Source: Xanthobacteraceae bacterium
Lineage (GTDB): Bacteria > Pseudomonadota > Alphaproteobacteria > Rhizobiales > Xanthobacteraceae
Direction of reading: 5' to 3'
Length of the DNA: 64,000 bases
NCBI GenBank assembly: GCA_019746135.1
Contig: JAIESI010000069.1
Coordinates: forward strand, 1-64,000
Part shown: positions 8,854-17,612 of the stretch, one piece after another
Layout: every line of letters starts with the position of its first letter
Numbering within the stretch: the first letter of the stretch is position 1
The notes under the pieces: model-generated
Databases searched by the model: none
Seen by the model: only the letters and a program-made list of their open reading frames with translations
Told to the model about the DNA's origin: nothing
Program-made: the position numbers and the translations under genes

Positions 8854-9629
8854 GGCGGCTTGTGGCTGCCGATCGCAGGCTTCGGCGCCTCGCACGGCTT
8901 CAGCCACTGATCGATGAATTCGGTCAGCCAGGCGCGGCAGGCCGGGTCGTGCTGCAGCCGGTCGGCGAAGTGCGCTTCGCGCGGCTTGGCGTTCGGCAGC
9001 GACATGCGCTCGTGCCCGCGCGTGGTCCAACGGCACATGGTGGCGTGCGTCACGTCCATATGGAATTGCAGCGCGTAGGCGAGATTGTCGATGCTGAACG
9101 CCTGGACCGGAAATGAATCGCCTTCGGCCAGCAGCGCCGCCTTGTCCGGCAGGTCGAAGCCTTCGCGGTGCCATTGATAGACATGATCGGGCCAGTCGCG
9201 GCAGAGCTCGCGGCCCGCGGCGGTCGGGCGGATCGGGTAGTAGCCGACCTCGGCATGGCCGTCGGCGTGCTTGTAGACGCGGGCGCCCAGGTGCTTCGCC
9301 AGCATCTGGGCGCCGAGGCAGATGCCGAGATAGGGTTTCTTCTCCTTCAGCGCGACGCCGATCCAGTCGATCTCGCGCCTGACCACCTCGTCGTCGTCGT
9401 TGGCGCTCTGCGGTCCGCCGAAGATAATCGCGCCGGTGTGCTCCTCGAGCGTCTCCGGCAGCGGGTCGCCGAAGCGCGGACGCCGCACGTCGAGCGGGAT
9501 GTCGCGGTTGCGAAGCTGGATGGCGATCCGGCCCGGCGTCGAAAGCTCGCCGTGCAGGACGATCAGGACCGGCGAGCGCATCGTGCCGGACGTCTCACGT
9601 TCGAAAGAGCCATGGCGCAAAGGAATCAT
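8820..9629 (-). CDS. Class I glutamine amidotransferase-like protein
   Basis: 269 residues with the triad amidotransferase fold. The nucleophile is Cys104 in GICLGAQML and the His is His190 in ALQFHMDVT. The residue two after that His is Asp192 where most relatives have Glu, so catalysis may be weakened or altered. Such stand-alone GMP-synthase-like domains hydrolyse gamma-glutamyl bonds or glutamine; the acceptor is unknown. The last 40 residues are a basic, proline-containing tail outside the domain. The start is uncertain: ATG 9629 gives the full frame, and ATG 9581 (MRSPVLIV) starts just at the domain. Neither has a clear Shine-Dalgarno site. It converges on the MFS gene with 34 bp overlap. 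Confidence 0.8.
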   Translation of the reverse strand: MIPLRHGSFERETSGTMRSPVLIVLHGELSTPGRIAIQLRNRDIPLDVRRPRFGDPLPETLEEHTGAIIFGGPQSANDDDEVVRREIDWIGVALKEKKPYLGICLGAQMLAKHLGARVYKHADGHAEVGYYPIRPTAAGRELCRDWPDHVYQWHREGFDLPDKAALLAEGDSFPVQAFSIDNLAYALQFHMDVTHATMCRWTTRGHERMSLPNAKPREAHFADRLQHDPACRAWLTEFIDQWLKPCEAPKPAIGSHKPPQRRASKLSTL

Positions 9630-9717
9630 GCGGCAAATCAGGCAATCGGCATGCCAGTCCTATCCGGTTGATCCGCAATTGCAAAGATCGCGGCTGCGGG
9701 ACCGATATGCCGCCGCT

Positions 9718-10530
9718 TCAGGGCTCCAGCGGGCTGACCGGTTGAAGGCCTGCGCGCCGCGCCGCCTGCCGCGCTTCAAGCTGCTCCAGCAGGACATTTT
9801 TCGGCACGATCCGCGGCACCAGCGCGAACAGGAGCTTGGGAAGGAGGCCGGGCACCACCACCCGCTTGCCGCGCATCAGGCCACGGTAGCCGGCTTTGGC
9901 GACCTTGGCGGCAGGGACGTCGATCAGCCGGTTCGGCGCTGATTCGCCGATGCCGGCGCGGCGTTGAAACTCGGTCGGCACCGGCCCCGGGCACAGGCAG
10001 GTGACGCGGACACCCAGCGGCTTCAGCTCCTGATGCAAGGCCTCGCTGAACGACAGCGCGAACGCCTTCGAGGCGTAATAGACCGCCGAGCCCGGACCCG
10101 GCATGACGCCCGCGACCGAGGCCACGTTGAGAATGCCGCCGCGATGCCGCGCAAGGCTGTCGACGAAGGCGAGCGACAGGTCGAGCAAGGTCCGCGCATT
10201 GAGGTCGACGATCTCGAGCTGCGGGGCGCGGTCGAGCTCGGCGGCGTGACCGATCAGGCCGAAACCTGCGTTGTTGACGATGTATTGCGGCTCGCAACCG
10301 CCCGCGGCGAGCGCGCGGCCGAGCTCGTTGCCGGCATCGCGTCTCGCAAGATCGATCGCCACGACCTGCGGCTTCGGACGGCCGGAAGCCGCGATCTCCT
10401 CGGCAAGCTCGCGCAGCCGCTGCTCGCGGCGCGCCACCAGCACGAGATCGTGACCGCTTGCGGCAAACACCCGCGCGAGCTCCGCGCCGATGCCGGCCGA
10501 CGCGCCGGTGATGACCGCAGCCGGCCTCAT
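9718..10530 (-). CDS. Short-chain dehydrogenase/reductase (SDR)
   Basis: Classical SDR of 270 residues. The cofactor motif TGASAGIG is at 8-15, NNAG at 86-89, and the catalytic Ser138, Tyr151 and Lys155 sit at normal spacing (YYASK). The Arg after the first strand (VARREQR) suggests NADPH preference. A C-terminal extension (VVVPGLLPKLLFALVPRIV) resembles the membrane-associating tail of fatty-acyl or ketoacyl reductases of the DltE/YqjQ type. Its start overlaps the stop of the upstream TerB-like gene by 4 nt, so they are co-translated. The substrate is unknown. Confidence 0.87.
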   Translation of the reverse strand: MRPAAVITGASAGIGAELARVFAASGHDLVLVARREQRLRELAEEIAASGRPKPQVVAIDLARRDAGNELGRALAAGGCEPQYIVNNAGFGLIGHAAELDRAPQLEIVDLNARTLLDLSLAFVDSLARHRGGILNVASVAGVMPGPGSAVYYASKAFALSFSEALHQELKPLGVRVTCLCPGPVPTEFQRRAGIGESAPNRLIDVPAAKVAKAGYRGLMRGKRVVVPGLLPKLLFALVPRIVPKNVLLEQLEARQAARRAGLQPVSPLEP

Positions 10531-10994
10531 GCCCCGCCGCTCCGTGCTGCAGCGGCACGCTGGCGCAGCGCGATCCGCTCCGACGACGAGACGCCGAGCA
10601 GGTCGGACACGCGCCAGATCAGGTTATCCTCGTATTCGGAGGCAGCGCCGTCGGCAAGCGCAACGGTCCACATCGTCTCGATCATGCGCAGCCGTCCAGG
10701 CTCGTCCAGCGTCTCATTCAGCAGCCGCGTGAAATGATAGAGGTCCACGGCCTTGGCATCCGCCGCCGTGGCCCGCTCGACCAGATGTTCCGCGGCGCCG
10801 TCGTCCAGGTCGAAGCGCTGCTTCAGCAGCGTCACAAGCTTGCTGCGTTCGGCGCCCGAGACTTCGCCGTCAATGGCCGCGGCATGCACCAGCAGCGCGG
10901 CATAGGCCACGCGGAAATCGTCATCGGCAAAGTTGCCGGCCTGCTTGTCGCCGCTGGCGAGCTCGGACACGAAATTTCTAAGCGCGTCGAACAC
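10527..10994 (-). CDS. TerB-like tellurite resistance/DjlA-N family protein
   Basis: Small all-helical cytoplasmic protein (155 residues) of the TerB/DjlA N-terminal superfamily. The acidic motif VHAAAIDGEVSGAE at about 36-49 and VALADGAASEYED at about 110-122 are the two repeated metal-binding-type loops of this fold. Stand-alone members are common in alphaproteobacteria and their role is unclear; tellurite resistance is not implied by the domain alone. It is coupled to the SDR gene by ATGA overlap. No other ter genes are present. Confidence 0.8.
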   Translation of the reverse strand: MFDALRNFVSELASGDKQAGNFADDDFRVAYAALLVHAAAIDGEVSGAERSKLVTLLKQRFDLDDGAAEHLVERATAADAKAVDLYHFTRLLNETLDEPGRLRMIETMWTVALADGAASEYEDNLIWRVSDLLGVSSSERIALRQRAAAARSGGA

Positions 10995-11079
10995 GCGAGA
11001 TCCTCCGCTCCCATAGTTATACGCACGCAGAACCGGCGCAATCCGCGGCCGCGCCTGCGCCCACGCAGATGGAGAGAAT

Positions 11080-11703
11080 TTAATTGATGCCCTTGGCCTT
11101 GCGCTCGGCCTTGGCGAGCAGTTGCAGGTTCGCCGCGATGTGCGGGTTGTCCGGCGCCTTGGCCCGCGCCGCGAGCAGGATCGCGCGGGCGCGGCGATAG
11201 TCGCTGCGGAGAATGTAGGAGAAGCCCTGGTTGTTCATGATCTCCGGCGTCTCGCCGATCAGCTTGATCGCCTGCGCATAGGCGCGGTCGGCAAGGTCGA
11301 AGCGATGCAATTGGTCGTAGGCCGCGGCCAATCCGACCCAGGCCTCGGCGTCGCGCGGCGTGAGCTCGACGGCCTTGCGGAAGTGCCGCTCGGCAAGCCC
11401 ATAGCTGCCCTGGCGATAGTATTTCTTGCCGACGCTGAGGTCGTCGTTGGGATCGCTGCCGAGCAGCTCCGGCTTCAGCGGCGGCGGCGTTCCGGGCACG
11501 GGGAACGGCGCGCGCGTAAACTCGGACGGCGCATCGACCGAGCCGGTGACGTCGCGGTCCAGCGGCTTGTCGAGCGACGGCGGGTTGAACGAGTCGGCGA
11601 GCTTTCGGAGCGGATTGTCCGGGCTGGTGGATGTGGTTTCGCAGCCCGCGAGCCATAACAGACACGCGGCCGCGCACGCGACCCGACCCACCCTGACGCC
11701 CAT
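11080..11703 (-). CDS. tadD: TPR lipoprotein TadD (pilus assembly)
   Basis: 207-residue lipoprotein with a signal peptide ending in a lipobox LAGC (Cys21), then a Pro-rich linker and about three tetratricopeptide repeats (residues 85-200, for example GSYGLAERHFRKAVELTPRD). TadD proteins act in assembly or outer-membrane localisation of the Tad secretin. It belongs to the cluster by family and strand but is separated from tadC by a + strand gene, so it has its own promoter, probably within 11704-11938. The N-terminal Thr/Ser/Pro stretch after the lipidated Cys is likely disordered. Confidence 0.85.
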   Translation of the reverse strand: MGVRVGRVACAAACLLWLAGCETTSTSPDNPLRKLADSFNPPSLDKPLDRDVTGSVDAPSEFTRAPFPVPGTPPPLKPELLGSDPNDDLSVGKKYYRQGSYGLAERHFRKAVELTPRDAEAWVGLAAAYDQLHRFDLADRAYAQAIKLIGETPEIMNNQGFSYILRSDYRRARAILLAARAKAPDNPHIAANLQLLAKAERKAKGIN

Positions 11704-11938
11704 TCCCCGCGCTCCGACGGTATCAAGCTAGGGCAGGGTGGTTAACATTTCGCTGCGGTGCCCAACGGAATGTAAGATTCTGCCAGCGCTGCAGAATTCG
11801 GCATTTCTCCGGTCAGGGCACCGGTTAACACGCACGCGAAAGTGCAAAATCCGCCGACAAATTTCCAACATTGCGCCGCGCTCGCGCCGCCGAGCTTTGG
11901 TGCAGTCCCGCCCGTTCGAGGGGTTGAGGGGAACAGCC

Positions 11939-12502
11939 TTGCTTCAGAAACATCCGTACTCTGGCCGGCTTGCGTCCAGGCTGGCATTTCAGCTTGCGCC
12001 GGCGGTCATCGTCAGCGCCGTGGGCATCGCCTTGCTCGGCAGCCTCGCCAAGCGTCCCGATCCCGCGCCTGCTGCAGCGCCGGCCACCACCGTGATCCAG
12101 GCCGAGGCGACCGTCAGGATCGTGCCTCGTCAGGCTGCGGAGGCAGAAGCGGACTGGGCCCCCGAGCCCGATGCGAGCGCGGCGAAAGCTCCTGCACCGC
12201 GCGGCGCAAAGCCGAAGACCGTCGCGGCGAACCCGCCCGCGCAGCAGCAGCAGCGCCGCGTTGCCGCGGCCGAGCCGGCAATGGTCGCTCCGGCCGAGCC
12301 GCCGGCTCCCGAGCCCGCACCGGCAACGCCGCCCGCGACCGGCAGAGACAACTTCATCGTCACGGGCTGGCAGCGCGTGACGGCCGCGGCGCAACGCCTC
12401 TCGCAGTGGGCGCAGCCGCCGTCCGGATGGCTCGAGAGGAGCACGCCGCCGCGACCGCCGGCGCCGATCCCGGAGCAGAACTTCACCAACGCCTCGCTGT
12501 AG
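11939..12502 (+). CDS. Uncharacterised single-pass membrane protein inside the Tad cluster
   Basis: I do not recognise the family. From a TTG at 11939 with GAGGGG 6 nt upstream, the 187-residue product has one hydrophobic segment (LAPAVIVSAVGIALLGSLA, about residues 19-37). A long low-complexity region rich in Ala, Pro, Glu and Gln follows, and a short conserved-looking C-terminal part (DNFIVTGWQRVTAAAQRLSQWAQPP). The frame is open to 11738, so a longer form with GTG 11900 or an earlier start is possible. It is the only + strand gene in the pilus cluster and ends 1 bp before the tadC stop. The position suggests a pilus-related envelope role, but that is inference only. Confidence 0.55.
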   Translation: MLQKHPYSGRLASRLAFQLAPAVIVSAVGIALLGSLAKRPDPAPAAAPATTVIQAEATVRIVPRQAAEAEADWAPEPDASAAKAPAPRGAKPKTVAANPPAQQQQRRVAAAEPAMVAPAEPPAPEPAPATPPATGRDNFIVTGWQRVTAAAQRLSQWAQPPSGWLERSTPPRPPAPIPEQNFTNASL

Positions 12503-13456
12503 TCAGTAATTCCCGAGGTAGAGCCGGACGAACACCGGCAGCAGGATGACGACGAACAGCACCGGAAAGATGCAGAGCATCATCGGCACCGCGAGCTTGG
12601 CGGGCAGGCTGTAGGCCTTTTCCTCGGCGCGCGACAGCCGCTTGTGGCGCATGTCGTCGGAATAGACCCGCAGTGCGTCGGTGATGCTCGAGCCGAGTTC
12701 CTCCGACTGCTGGATCAGGGTCGCGAACGAGCGCGCCTCGTCGATGCCGAGCCGGTCGCCGAGATGCTCCAGCGCCTCGCTCATGGTGCGGCCGGCGCGG
12801 ATTTCCAGGCACGCCATGTGGATGTTGGCGGTGAGCGACGGATAGGAGACGCCGAGCTCACGGCCGACGCGGTCGAGCGAGGCCTCCATGCTCAGGCCGG
12901 CGTCGGCGCAGACCACCAGCAGGTCCATGAAATCCGGGAAGCCGGCCCGATGCTCCAGCTTCCGCGTCTTGATGCGGTTGTCGATGTAGAGGCTCGGCCC
13001 GAGATAGCCGACGAGGCCGGCAACGCCGGCGAACAGCCAGTGATGCGCGCTGCCGTGCTCCACCGGCAGGAAAAAGTACGCGAGCGCCGCAAGCGCGACC
13101 GCGAGCCCGGTGCGGCCGAGGAAGAAATAGGCCACCGCGCTCTCGTCGTAGATGCCGGCCATGATCATCCGGCGGCGCAGCACCTTGGTTTCCTCGGCAG
13201 CGCCGGAGTTGTAGTGCCGGGTGGTGTAGTCGATGACGCGCTGCGCAGCCTTGAGGCTGGAATGCCGCAGCGAGCGCGAATTGCCGGCGCTCGCGTCGCC
13301 GCCGACGCGGCCGATGGTGGCGGCGCGGCGCTTCACCGAACCCTGCACCCGCACCACCGCCATGATGCTGAACGCGAGCGTGGTCGCGGCCAGGAACACC
13401 AGCAGCGCCACCATGGTGGAGTTGCCTTCGGCGAGAAACATGTCGATCGCCCCCAT
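12503..13456 (-). CDS. tadC: Tad pilus inner-membrane platform protein TadC
   Basis: Type II secretion F-domain protein (317 residues) that with TadB forms the inner-membrane platform on which the TadA ATPase acts. Membrane segments lie near residues 13-35, 100-140 and at the C-terminus (MMLCIFPVLFVVILLPVFV). The GspF core between carries DLLVVCADAGLSMEASLDRVGREL and EARSFATLIQQSEELGSSITDALR. The ATG at 13456 has GAGGG about 8 nt upstream. It is separated from tadB by a 49 bp hairpin repeat instead of the usual tight spacing. Confidence 0.92.
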   Translation of the reverse strand: MGAIDMFLAEGNSTMVALLVFLAATTLAFSIMAVVRVQGSVKRRAATIGRVGGDASAGNSRSLRHSSLKAAQRVIDYTTRHYNSGAAEETKVLRRRMIMAGIYDESAVAYFFLGRTGLAVALAALAYFFLPVEHGSAHHWLFAGVAGLVGYLGPSLYIDNRIKTRKLEHRAGFPDFMDLLVVCADAGLSMEASLDRVGRELGVSYPSLTANIHMACLEIRAGRTMSEALEHLGDRLGIDEARSFATLIQQSEELGSSITDALRVYSDDMRHKRLSRAEEKAYSLPAKLAVPMMLCIFPVLFVVILLPVFVRLYLGNY

Positions 13457-13483
13457 CCGGTCAACCCTCGCCTACTCGCATTG

Positions 13484-13532
13484 GCGCATGTCCCTTTCGG
13501 AAAACCGCTGCCCACTTTTCCGGGACATGCGC
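13484..13532. repeat. 49 bp palindromic hairpin between tadB and tadC
   Basis: Outer arms GCGCATGTCCC (13484-13494) and GGGACATGCGC (13522-13532) are perfect 11 bp complements. Inside them CGGAAAA and TTTTCCG pair again around a loop ccgctgcccac. The right arm reaches the tadB stop codon. It resembles the GGAAAA...TTTTCC palindromic units common between rhizobial genes. Within the operon mRNA it would form a strong stem-loop and could set relative tadB and tadC levels or act as a partial terminator. It is the only copy I found in the window. Confidence 0.85.
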
Positions 13533-14500
13533 TAGATCCTGAAGTTGACCATGCGGAACATGATGAGATTGCCGAGCCCCATCCAGGCGCCGGCGCAGGC
13601 GAGGGCGATCTTGGTGATGTCCTCGTGCCAGACGCTGGCGTAGAAGTTCGGCGTGATGACCTGGATCACCAGGAACATCAGGATCGGCAATGACGAAAGG
13701 ATCATCGCCGAGGCGCGGCCCTCGGACGCCAGCGCGCGGACCTTGCGGCGCATCTTGAAGCGCTCGCGGATCACGCCCGAGAGATTCTCCAGGATCTCGC
13801 CGAGATTGCCGCCGGTCGAGCTCTGGATCGCGACCGCGGTGACGAACAGCGGCAGGTCCTCCTGGCCGATGCGGAAATAGAGATTGCGCATGCCGGTCTC
13901 GAGATCGGCGCCATAGGTGATCTCGTCGGCGACGATGCCGAACTCGCTGCCGACCGGATCGGCCATCTCGCGCGCCACCATCGCGATCGCGATCGGCACC
14001 GGATGGCCGGCGCGCAGGCTGCGCACGATGATGTCGAGCGCATCGGGGAATTGCGCGCCGAACTGCTTCTGCCGCCGGCTGCGCTTGAACCTGAGCACCA
14101 GCAGCGGCAGCAGCGTGCAGCAGAACAGGCCGGCGCCCAGCGCCTGCAGAAGATCGCCGCGCGTCAGCATCAGCGCGCTGAAGACGAACAGGGCGGCACC
14201 GCCGGCATAGATCGCAAACTTGCCGATGCCGACGGTCAGGCCCGATTGCAGGATCAGCCGGTTCAGCGCCACCAGCGGCAGCCGGTAGTCGCCGCCGCTC
14301 GACAGTCCGCGCTCGCGGCGGATCTGCACCAGGATCGACTCGCGGTCGGGCTGGCCGTCCATCAGCTTGAGGCGGCGGTTGATGTTCTTGCGGTAGGAGC
14401 GCGACGGGACGACCAGCAGATAGACCGCTTCGACGAACAGACCCGCGGCCAGCGCCACGAACAGGTAGATCACGTAGAGCGGATCGATCTCGAACGGCAT
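13532..14500 (-). CDS. tadB: Tad pilus inner-membrane platform protein TadB
   Basis: 322-residue GspF-family protein, partner of TadC. It has an N-terminal membrane segment (LYVIYLFVALAAGLFVEAVYLLV), a pair of helices near 90-135, the F domain (ALDIIVRSLRAGHPVPIAIAMVAREMADP; STGGNLGEILENLSGVIRERF) and C-terminal helices. It starts 3 nt after the tadA stop with no strong ribosome site, so translation is probably coupled to tadA. It should bind the ATPase and move pilin subunits into the growing pilus. Confidence 0.92.
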   Translation of the reverse strand: MPFEIDPLYVIYLFVALAAGLFVEAVYLLVVPSRSYRKNINRRLKLMDGQPDRESILVQIRRERGLSSGGDYRLPLVALNRLILQSGLTVGIGKFAIYAGGAALFVFSALMLTRGDLLQALGAGLFCCTLLPLLVLRFKRSRRQKQFGAQFPDALDIIVRSLRAGHPVPIAIAMVAREMADPVGSEFGIVADEITYGADLETGMRNLYFRIGQEDLPLFVTAVAIQSSTGGNLGEILENLSGVIRERFKMRRKVRALASEGRASAMILSSLPILMFLVIQVITPNFYASVWHEDITKIALACAGAWMGLGNLIMFRMVNFRI

Positions 14501-14503
14501 CGG

Positions 14504-15955
14504 CTACAGCGGCTTGCTGGGATCGAAATAGCTGCCGGGGATCTTGATCCCGCGCGCCGCGAGCTCGCCGAGGAAGCGCGGGCGCACGCCGGTCGCGACG
14601 AAGTGGCCCTCGACCGTGCCGTCGTCGCTCGTGCTGGTGCGGACGTATTTGTAGATTTCCTGCATCTGCACGATGTCGCCTTCCATGCCGGTGATCTCGG
14701 CGACCGAGGTGACGCGGCGCTTGCCGTCGGACATGCGCTGCAGCTGCACGATCATGCGCACGGCCGCGGCAATCTGCCCGCGGATCGACGCGATGGTCAT
14801 CGGCAGGCCGGCCATGCCGACCAGCTGCTCGAGCCGCGAGATCGCCTCGCGCGGGTTGTTGGCGTGAATGGTCGCCATCGAGCCTTCGTGGCCGGTGTTC
14901 ATCGCCTGCAGCATGTCGAAGGCCTCCTCGCCGCGGCACTCGCCGAGGATGATGCGCTCGGGCCGCATGCGCAGCGCGTTCTTGACCAGCTCGCGCTGAC
15001 GGATTTCGCCCTTGCCTTCGATGTTCGGCGGTCGCGTCTCCATCCGCGCCACGTGCGGCTGCTGGAGCTGCAATTCGGCGGCGTCCTCGATGGTGATCAG
15101 CCGCTCCTTCTCGGAGATGAACGCCGACAGCGCGTTGAGCATCGTCGTCTTGCCCGAGCCGGTGCCGCCGGAGATGATCGTGGTAATGCGGCACTTCACG
15201 GCCGCAGCCAAAAGCTCCGCCATCTGCGGCTTGATCGCGCCGATGTCGACGAGCTTGCTCAGGTTGAACGGCTTCTTGGAAAATTTGCGGATCGACACCA
15301 GCGGACCGTCGACGCCGATCGGCCGCACGGCCACGTTCACGCGAGAGCCATCGAGCAGGCGGGCGTCGCACAGCGGATGCGATTCGTCGACCCGCCGGCC
15401 GACCGCCGAGACGATCTTGTTGATGATGCGCAGCAGGTGCGCTTCGTCCTTGAAGCGGCAGGCGATCGGCTCGAGCAGACCGCCGCGCTCGACGAAGGTC
15501 GACTCGTGGCCGTTGATGAGAATGTCGCTGATCGTCGGGTCCTTCAGCAACGGCTCCAGCGGCCCGAGGCCGGTCATCTCGTCGAGGATTTCCGAGACGA
15601 ACCCGTTGAGCTCGTGGGTGTTGAGCGCCAGCCGCTCGCTCACGGTGTATTGCGTGACGAGCTGCTGGATGTGCTGCCGCATCTCGTCTTCGGGCAGCTT
15701 CTCCAGGGCCGAAAGATTGATCTCCTCGATCAGCCGCCGGTGCAGGCGGACCTTGGCGTCGAGATACTTGTCGGAGTGCAGCGGGTTGGCCGGCTCGGCC
15801 GGCACCTTGACCGGCTCCGGCACGGTCATGAACGACATGACCGGAGCTTCGGCCGGCGCAGGCTCGACCGGCGGCGCGGGCGGCGGCTCCAGAGCGGCAA
15901 CCGGCACCGGTTCGGCAGCGAAGCGTCGTGCGGTAAAGCGGCCAGTCATGGTCAC
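14504..15955 (-). CDS. tadA: Tad pilus assembly ATPase TadA/CpaF
   Basis: Secretion ATPase of the VirB11/PilT superfamily (483 residues) that powers pilus extension and, in Tad systems, retraction. A Pro-rich N-terminal tail of about 60 residues precedes a helical N-domain. The core has Walker [10 protein letters not shown] at 263-271, the Asp box and Walker B region ([27 protein letters not shown]) and the His box. The protein is soluble and should dock on TadB/TadC. The length fits CpaF of Caulobacter. It lies 36 bp downstream of cpaE. Confidence 0.95.
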   Translation of the reverse strand: MTMTGRFTARRFAAEPVPVAALEPPPAPPVEPAPAEAPVMSFMTVPEPVKVPAEPANPLHSDKYLDAKVRLHRRLIEEINLSALEKLPEDEMRQHIQQLVTQYTVSERLALNTHELNGFVSEILDEMTGLGPLEPLLKDPTISDILINGHESTFVERGGLLEPIACRFKDEAHLLRIINKIVSAVGRRVDESHPLCDARLLDGSRVNVAVRPIGVDGPLVSIRKFSKKPFNLSKLVDIGAIKPQMAELLAAAVKCRITTIISGGTGSGKTTMLNALSAFISEKERLITIEDAAELQLQQPHVARMETRPPNIEGKGEIRQRELVKNALRMRPERIILGECRGEEAFDMLQAMNTGHEGSMATIHANNPREAISRLEQLVGMAGLPMTIASIRGQIAAAVRMIVQLQRMSDGKRRVTSVAEITGMEGDIVQMQEIYKYVRTSTSDDGTVEGHFVATGVRPRFLGELAARGIKIPGSYFDPSKPL

Positions 15956-15991
15956 GTCGTTCCGGTTCTTGATCTGCGCCCGTCCGCGGCG

Positions 15992-17200
15992 CTATTTCGC
16001 AAGCGACAGCGAAAGCCTCTTCATCAGGCCCTGGGCGTCGGCGGCGGGCGCCTTGGCGGCCGCCTGCGGCAGCATCAGCCGCTTGAGCTGCAGGGAGATG
16101 TTGTTGCCGGGCTTGACCTCTTCGAGCGGAACGCCGCGATCGATCGCCTCGCGCACCAGCCGGTAGTTGTTCGGCACGGTGCCGGCGAGATCGGGCCCGA
16201 GCGCCTGCTCGAGATCGGATTTCTTCAGGCCGGCGTCGAACATCCGCTGCTCGAACCGGTTGACGATCACCTGCGGCTTCGGCCCGTCGCCGAGCCGCTC
16301 GCGGATCGCGCCGACCAGCCCCTTGGCATGCTTCAGGCTCGGCACGGTCATTTCGCTGACGATGAACAGCCGGTTCGAGCCGAGCAGCACGCTGTCGGTC
16401 CACGAGAACCAGGTGCGCGGCATGTCGATGACGACATAGTCGAAGTGCGACGACACGAGATCGAGCAGCCGCGTCACCATGTCGGGATCGAAGGTCCGCA
16501 TCTCGGCCGGCCGGTTCGGCGCGGCGATCACCTCGAGGCCCGAGGCATGGTGCGACAGCATGATCTCCAGAAGCTGGCGATCGAGCCGCTCCGGGCGCGG
16601 TTCGATCTCCTTGAGGTCGAGCCGCGGCTCGAGGTCGAGATAGTCGGCGCAGGCGCCGTGCTGGAAGTCGAGGTCGACCAGGCACGTGGTCGGCCGCACG
16701 CGCTGTCCGCTGCTGAGCAGCAGCAGCGCGGTCTGGATCGCGAGCGTGGTGACGCCCGCGCCGCCGACCGCGGGAATGAACGTGTAAATCTGCGCCTCGG
16801 CGGTCTCGGTGACGTTCGAGCGCGCGACGCGGGCGCAGGTCCTGACCAGCTCCAGCGGCTGCACCGGCTTGACCAGGAAGTCCGCCACGCGCATCTGCAA
16901 CAGGCTGCGCGCCACGCCGGCGTCGAAGCCCTGCGTGACCACCACCACCGGCGGCCCGCCGCCCGAGCGCAGCATCATGCGCTCCAGCGCCTGCATCTCT
17001 TCGCCGCGGCCCGCGTCGAGGTCGATGATGACGACGGTCGCGCCGTCGACGCGGAACTCGTCCACGGTGGAGATCGAGCCGGACGTGACGCGAAGGTCGA
17101 TCTGGCCGCTCGCGCCAAACGTCGTGCGCAACGCCTGCTCGAACGCGGAATCCGCGGTGAGCACCGCGACGCTGGTCCCGTTCGTGCCCGACTTGCTCAT
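15992..17200 (-). CDS. cpaE: Pilus localisation protein CpaE/TadZ
   Basis: 402 residues with an N-terminal receiver-like domain (about 1-125) and a C-terminal ParA/MinD-type domain. The nucleotide motif reads AVGGAGVTTLAIQ, so the signature Lys of a true ParA Walker A motif is missing. This is usual in CpaE/TadZ, which bind but hardly hydrolyse ATP. In Caulobacter and Actinobacillus this protein places the pilus machine at the pole. Later motifs include CLVDLDFQHGACADYLDLEPRLD and FDYVVIDMPRTW. It is transcribed with cpaC and tadA. Confidence 0.92.
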   Translation of the reverse strand: MSKSGTNGTSVAVLTADSAFEQALRTTFGASGQIDLRVTSGSISTVDEFRVDGATVVIIDLDAGRGEEMQALERMMLRSGGGPPVVVVTQGFDAGVARSLLQMRVADFLVKPVQPLELVRTCARVARSNVTETAEAQIYTFIPAVGGAGVTTLAIQTALLLLSSGQRVRPTTCLVDLDFQHGACADYLDLEPRLDLKEIEPRPERLDRQLLEIMLSHHASGLEVIAAPNRPAEMRTFDPDMVTRLLDLVSSHFDYVVIDMPRTWFSWTDSVLLGSNRLFIVSEMTVPSLKHAKGLVGAIRERLGDGPKPQVIVNRFEQRMFDAGLKKSDLEQALGPDLAGTVPNNYRLVREAIDRGVPLEEVKPGNNISLQLKRLMLPQAAAKAPAADAQGLMKRLSLSLAK

Positions 17201-17231
17201 GCGCCGATCCGAATCCTTGACGTTTGCGCCG

Positions 17232-17612
17232 CTACTTCGTCTGACCGTTGCTGCTGCCGGCCGGGGCCGACGACGCCTGGCCGTTGGCCGCGGACTGCGC
17301 CTGCTGCGCCGCCTGGCTGTAGGCCGCGGAGCTGGTGGTCGTGTTGACCGGCGGGATCACCCGGCCGGTGCGATAGCGCTCGACTGCGACCGCCGCCTTC
17401 TCGCCGTTGTAGGCGATGTTGCGGTTCGCCGCGTACGGCGGCCACGGGTCGATGACGTGCGTCACGCGATTGGCGGCCATCGCCTCGCCGGAGACGAGCG
17501 AGATCGTGTCGCGGCGGTCGTAATACATGTCCGAGCAGCCGCCGAGCATTGCGGCGAGCATCGCGCCGAGCACCGCCGCGGCGAGCGGCTTAGTTGCGGA
17601 CCGAAACCACAC
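17232..17612 (-). CDS. Small pilus-cluster lipoprotein in the CpaD position
   Basis: 126-residue predicted lipoprotein. From a GTG at 17612 with GGAGG 5 nt upstream, the signal peptide ends in LGGC. The mature part begins SDMYYDRRDTISLVSGEAMAANRVTHVIDPWPPYAANRN and ends in a low-complexity Ala/Gln/Ser tail. It sits between the secretin and cpaE, where cpaD lies in related clusters, but is about half the usual CpaD length. It is therefore either a reduced CpaD or a separate lipoprotein that fills the pilotin role. Its start overlaps the end of cpaC by about 23 nt in another frame. The longer frame to 17642 lacks a good ribosome site. Confidence 0.75.
   Translation of the reverse strand: MWFRSATKPLAAAVLGAMLAAMLGGCSDMYYDRRDTISLVSGEAMAANRVTHVIDPWPPYAANRNIAYNGEKAAVAVERYRTGRVIPPVNTTTSSAAYSQAAQQAQSAANGQASSAPAGSSNGQTK

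Noticed and set aside
10527-10994. Tellurite resistance operon
   Set aside because: Only a TerB-like domain is present, with no terC, terD or terZ. The fold alone does not imply resistance.
14003-17347. A 1114-codon + strand frame opposite the Tad genes
   Set aside because: Shadow frame; TadA, TadB and CpaE are unambiguous on the other strand.
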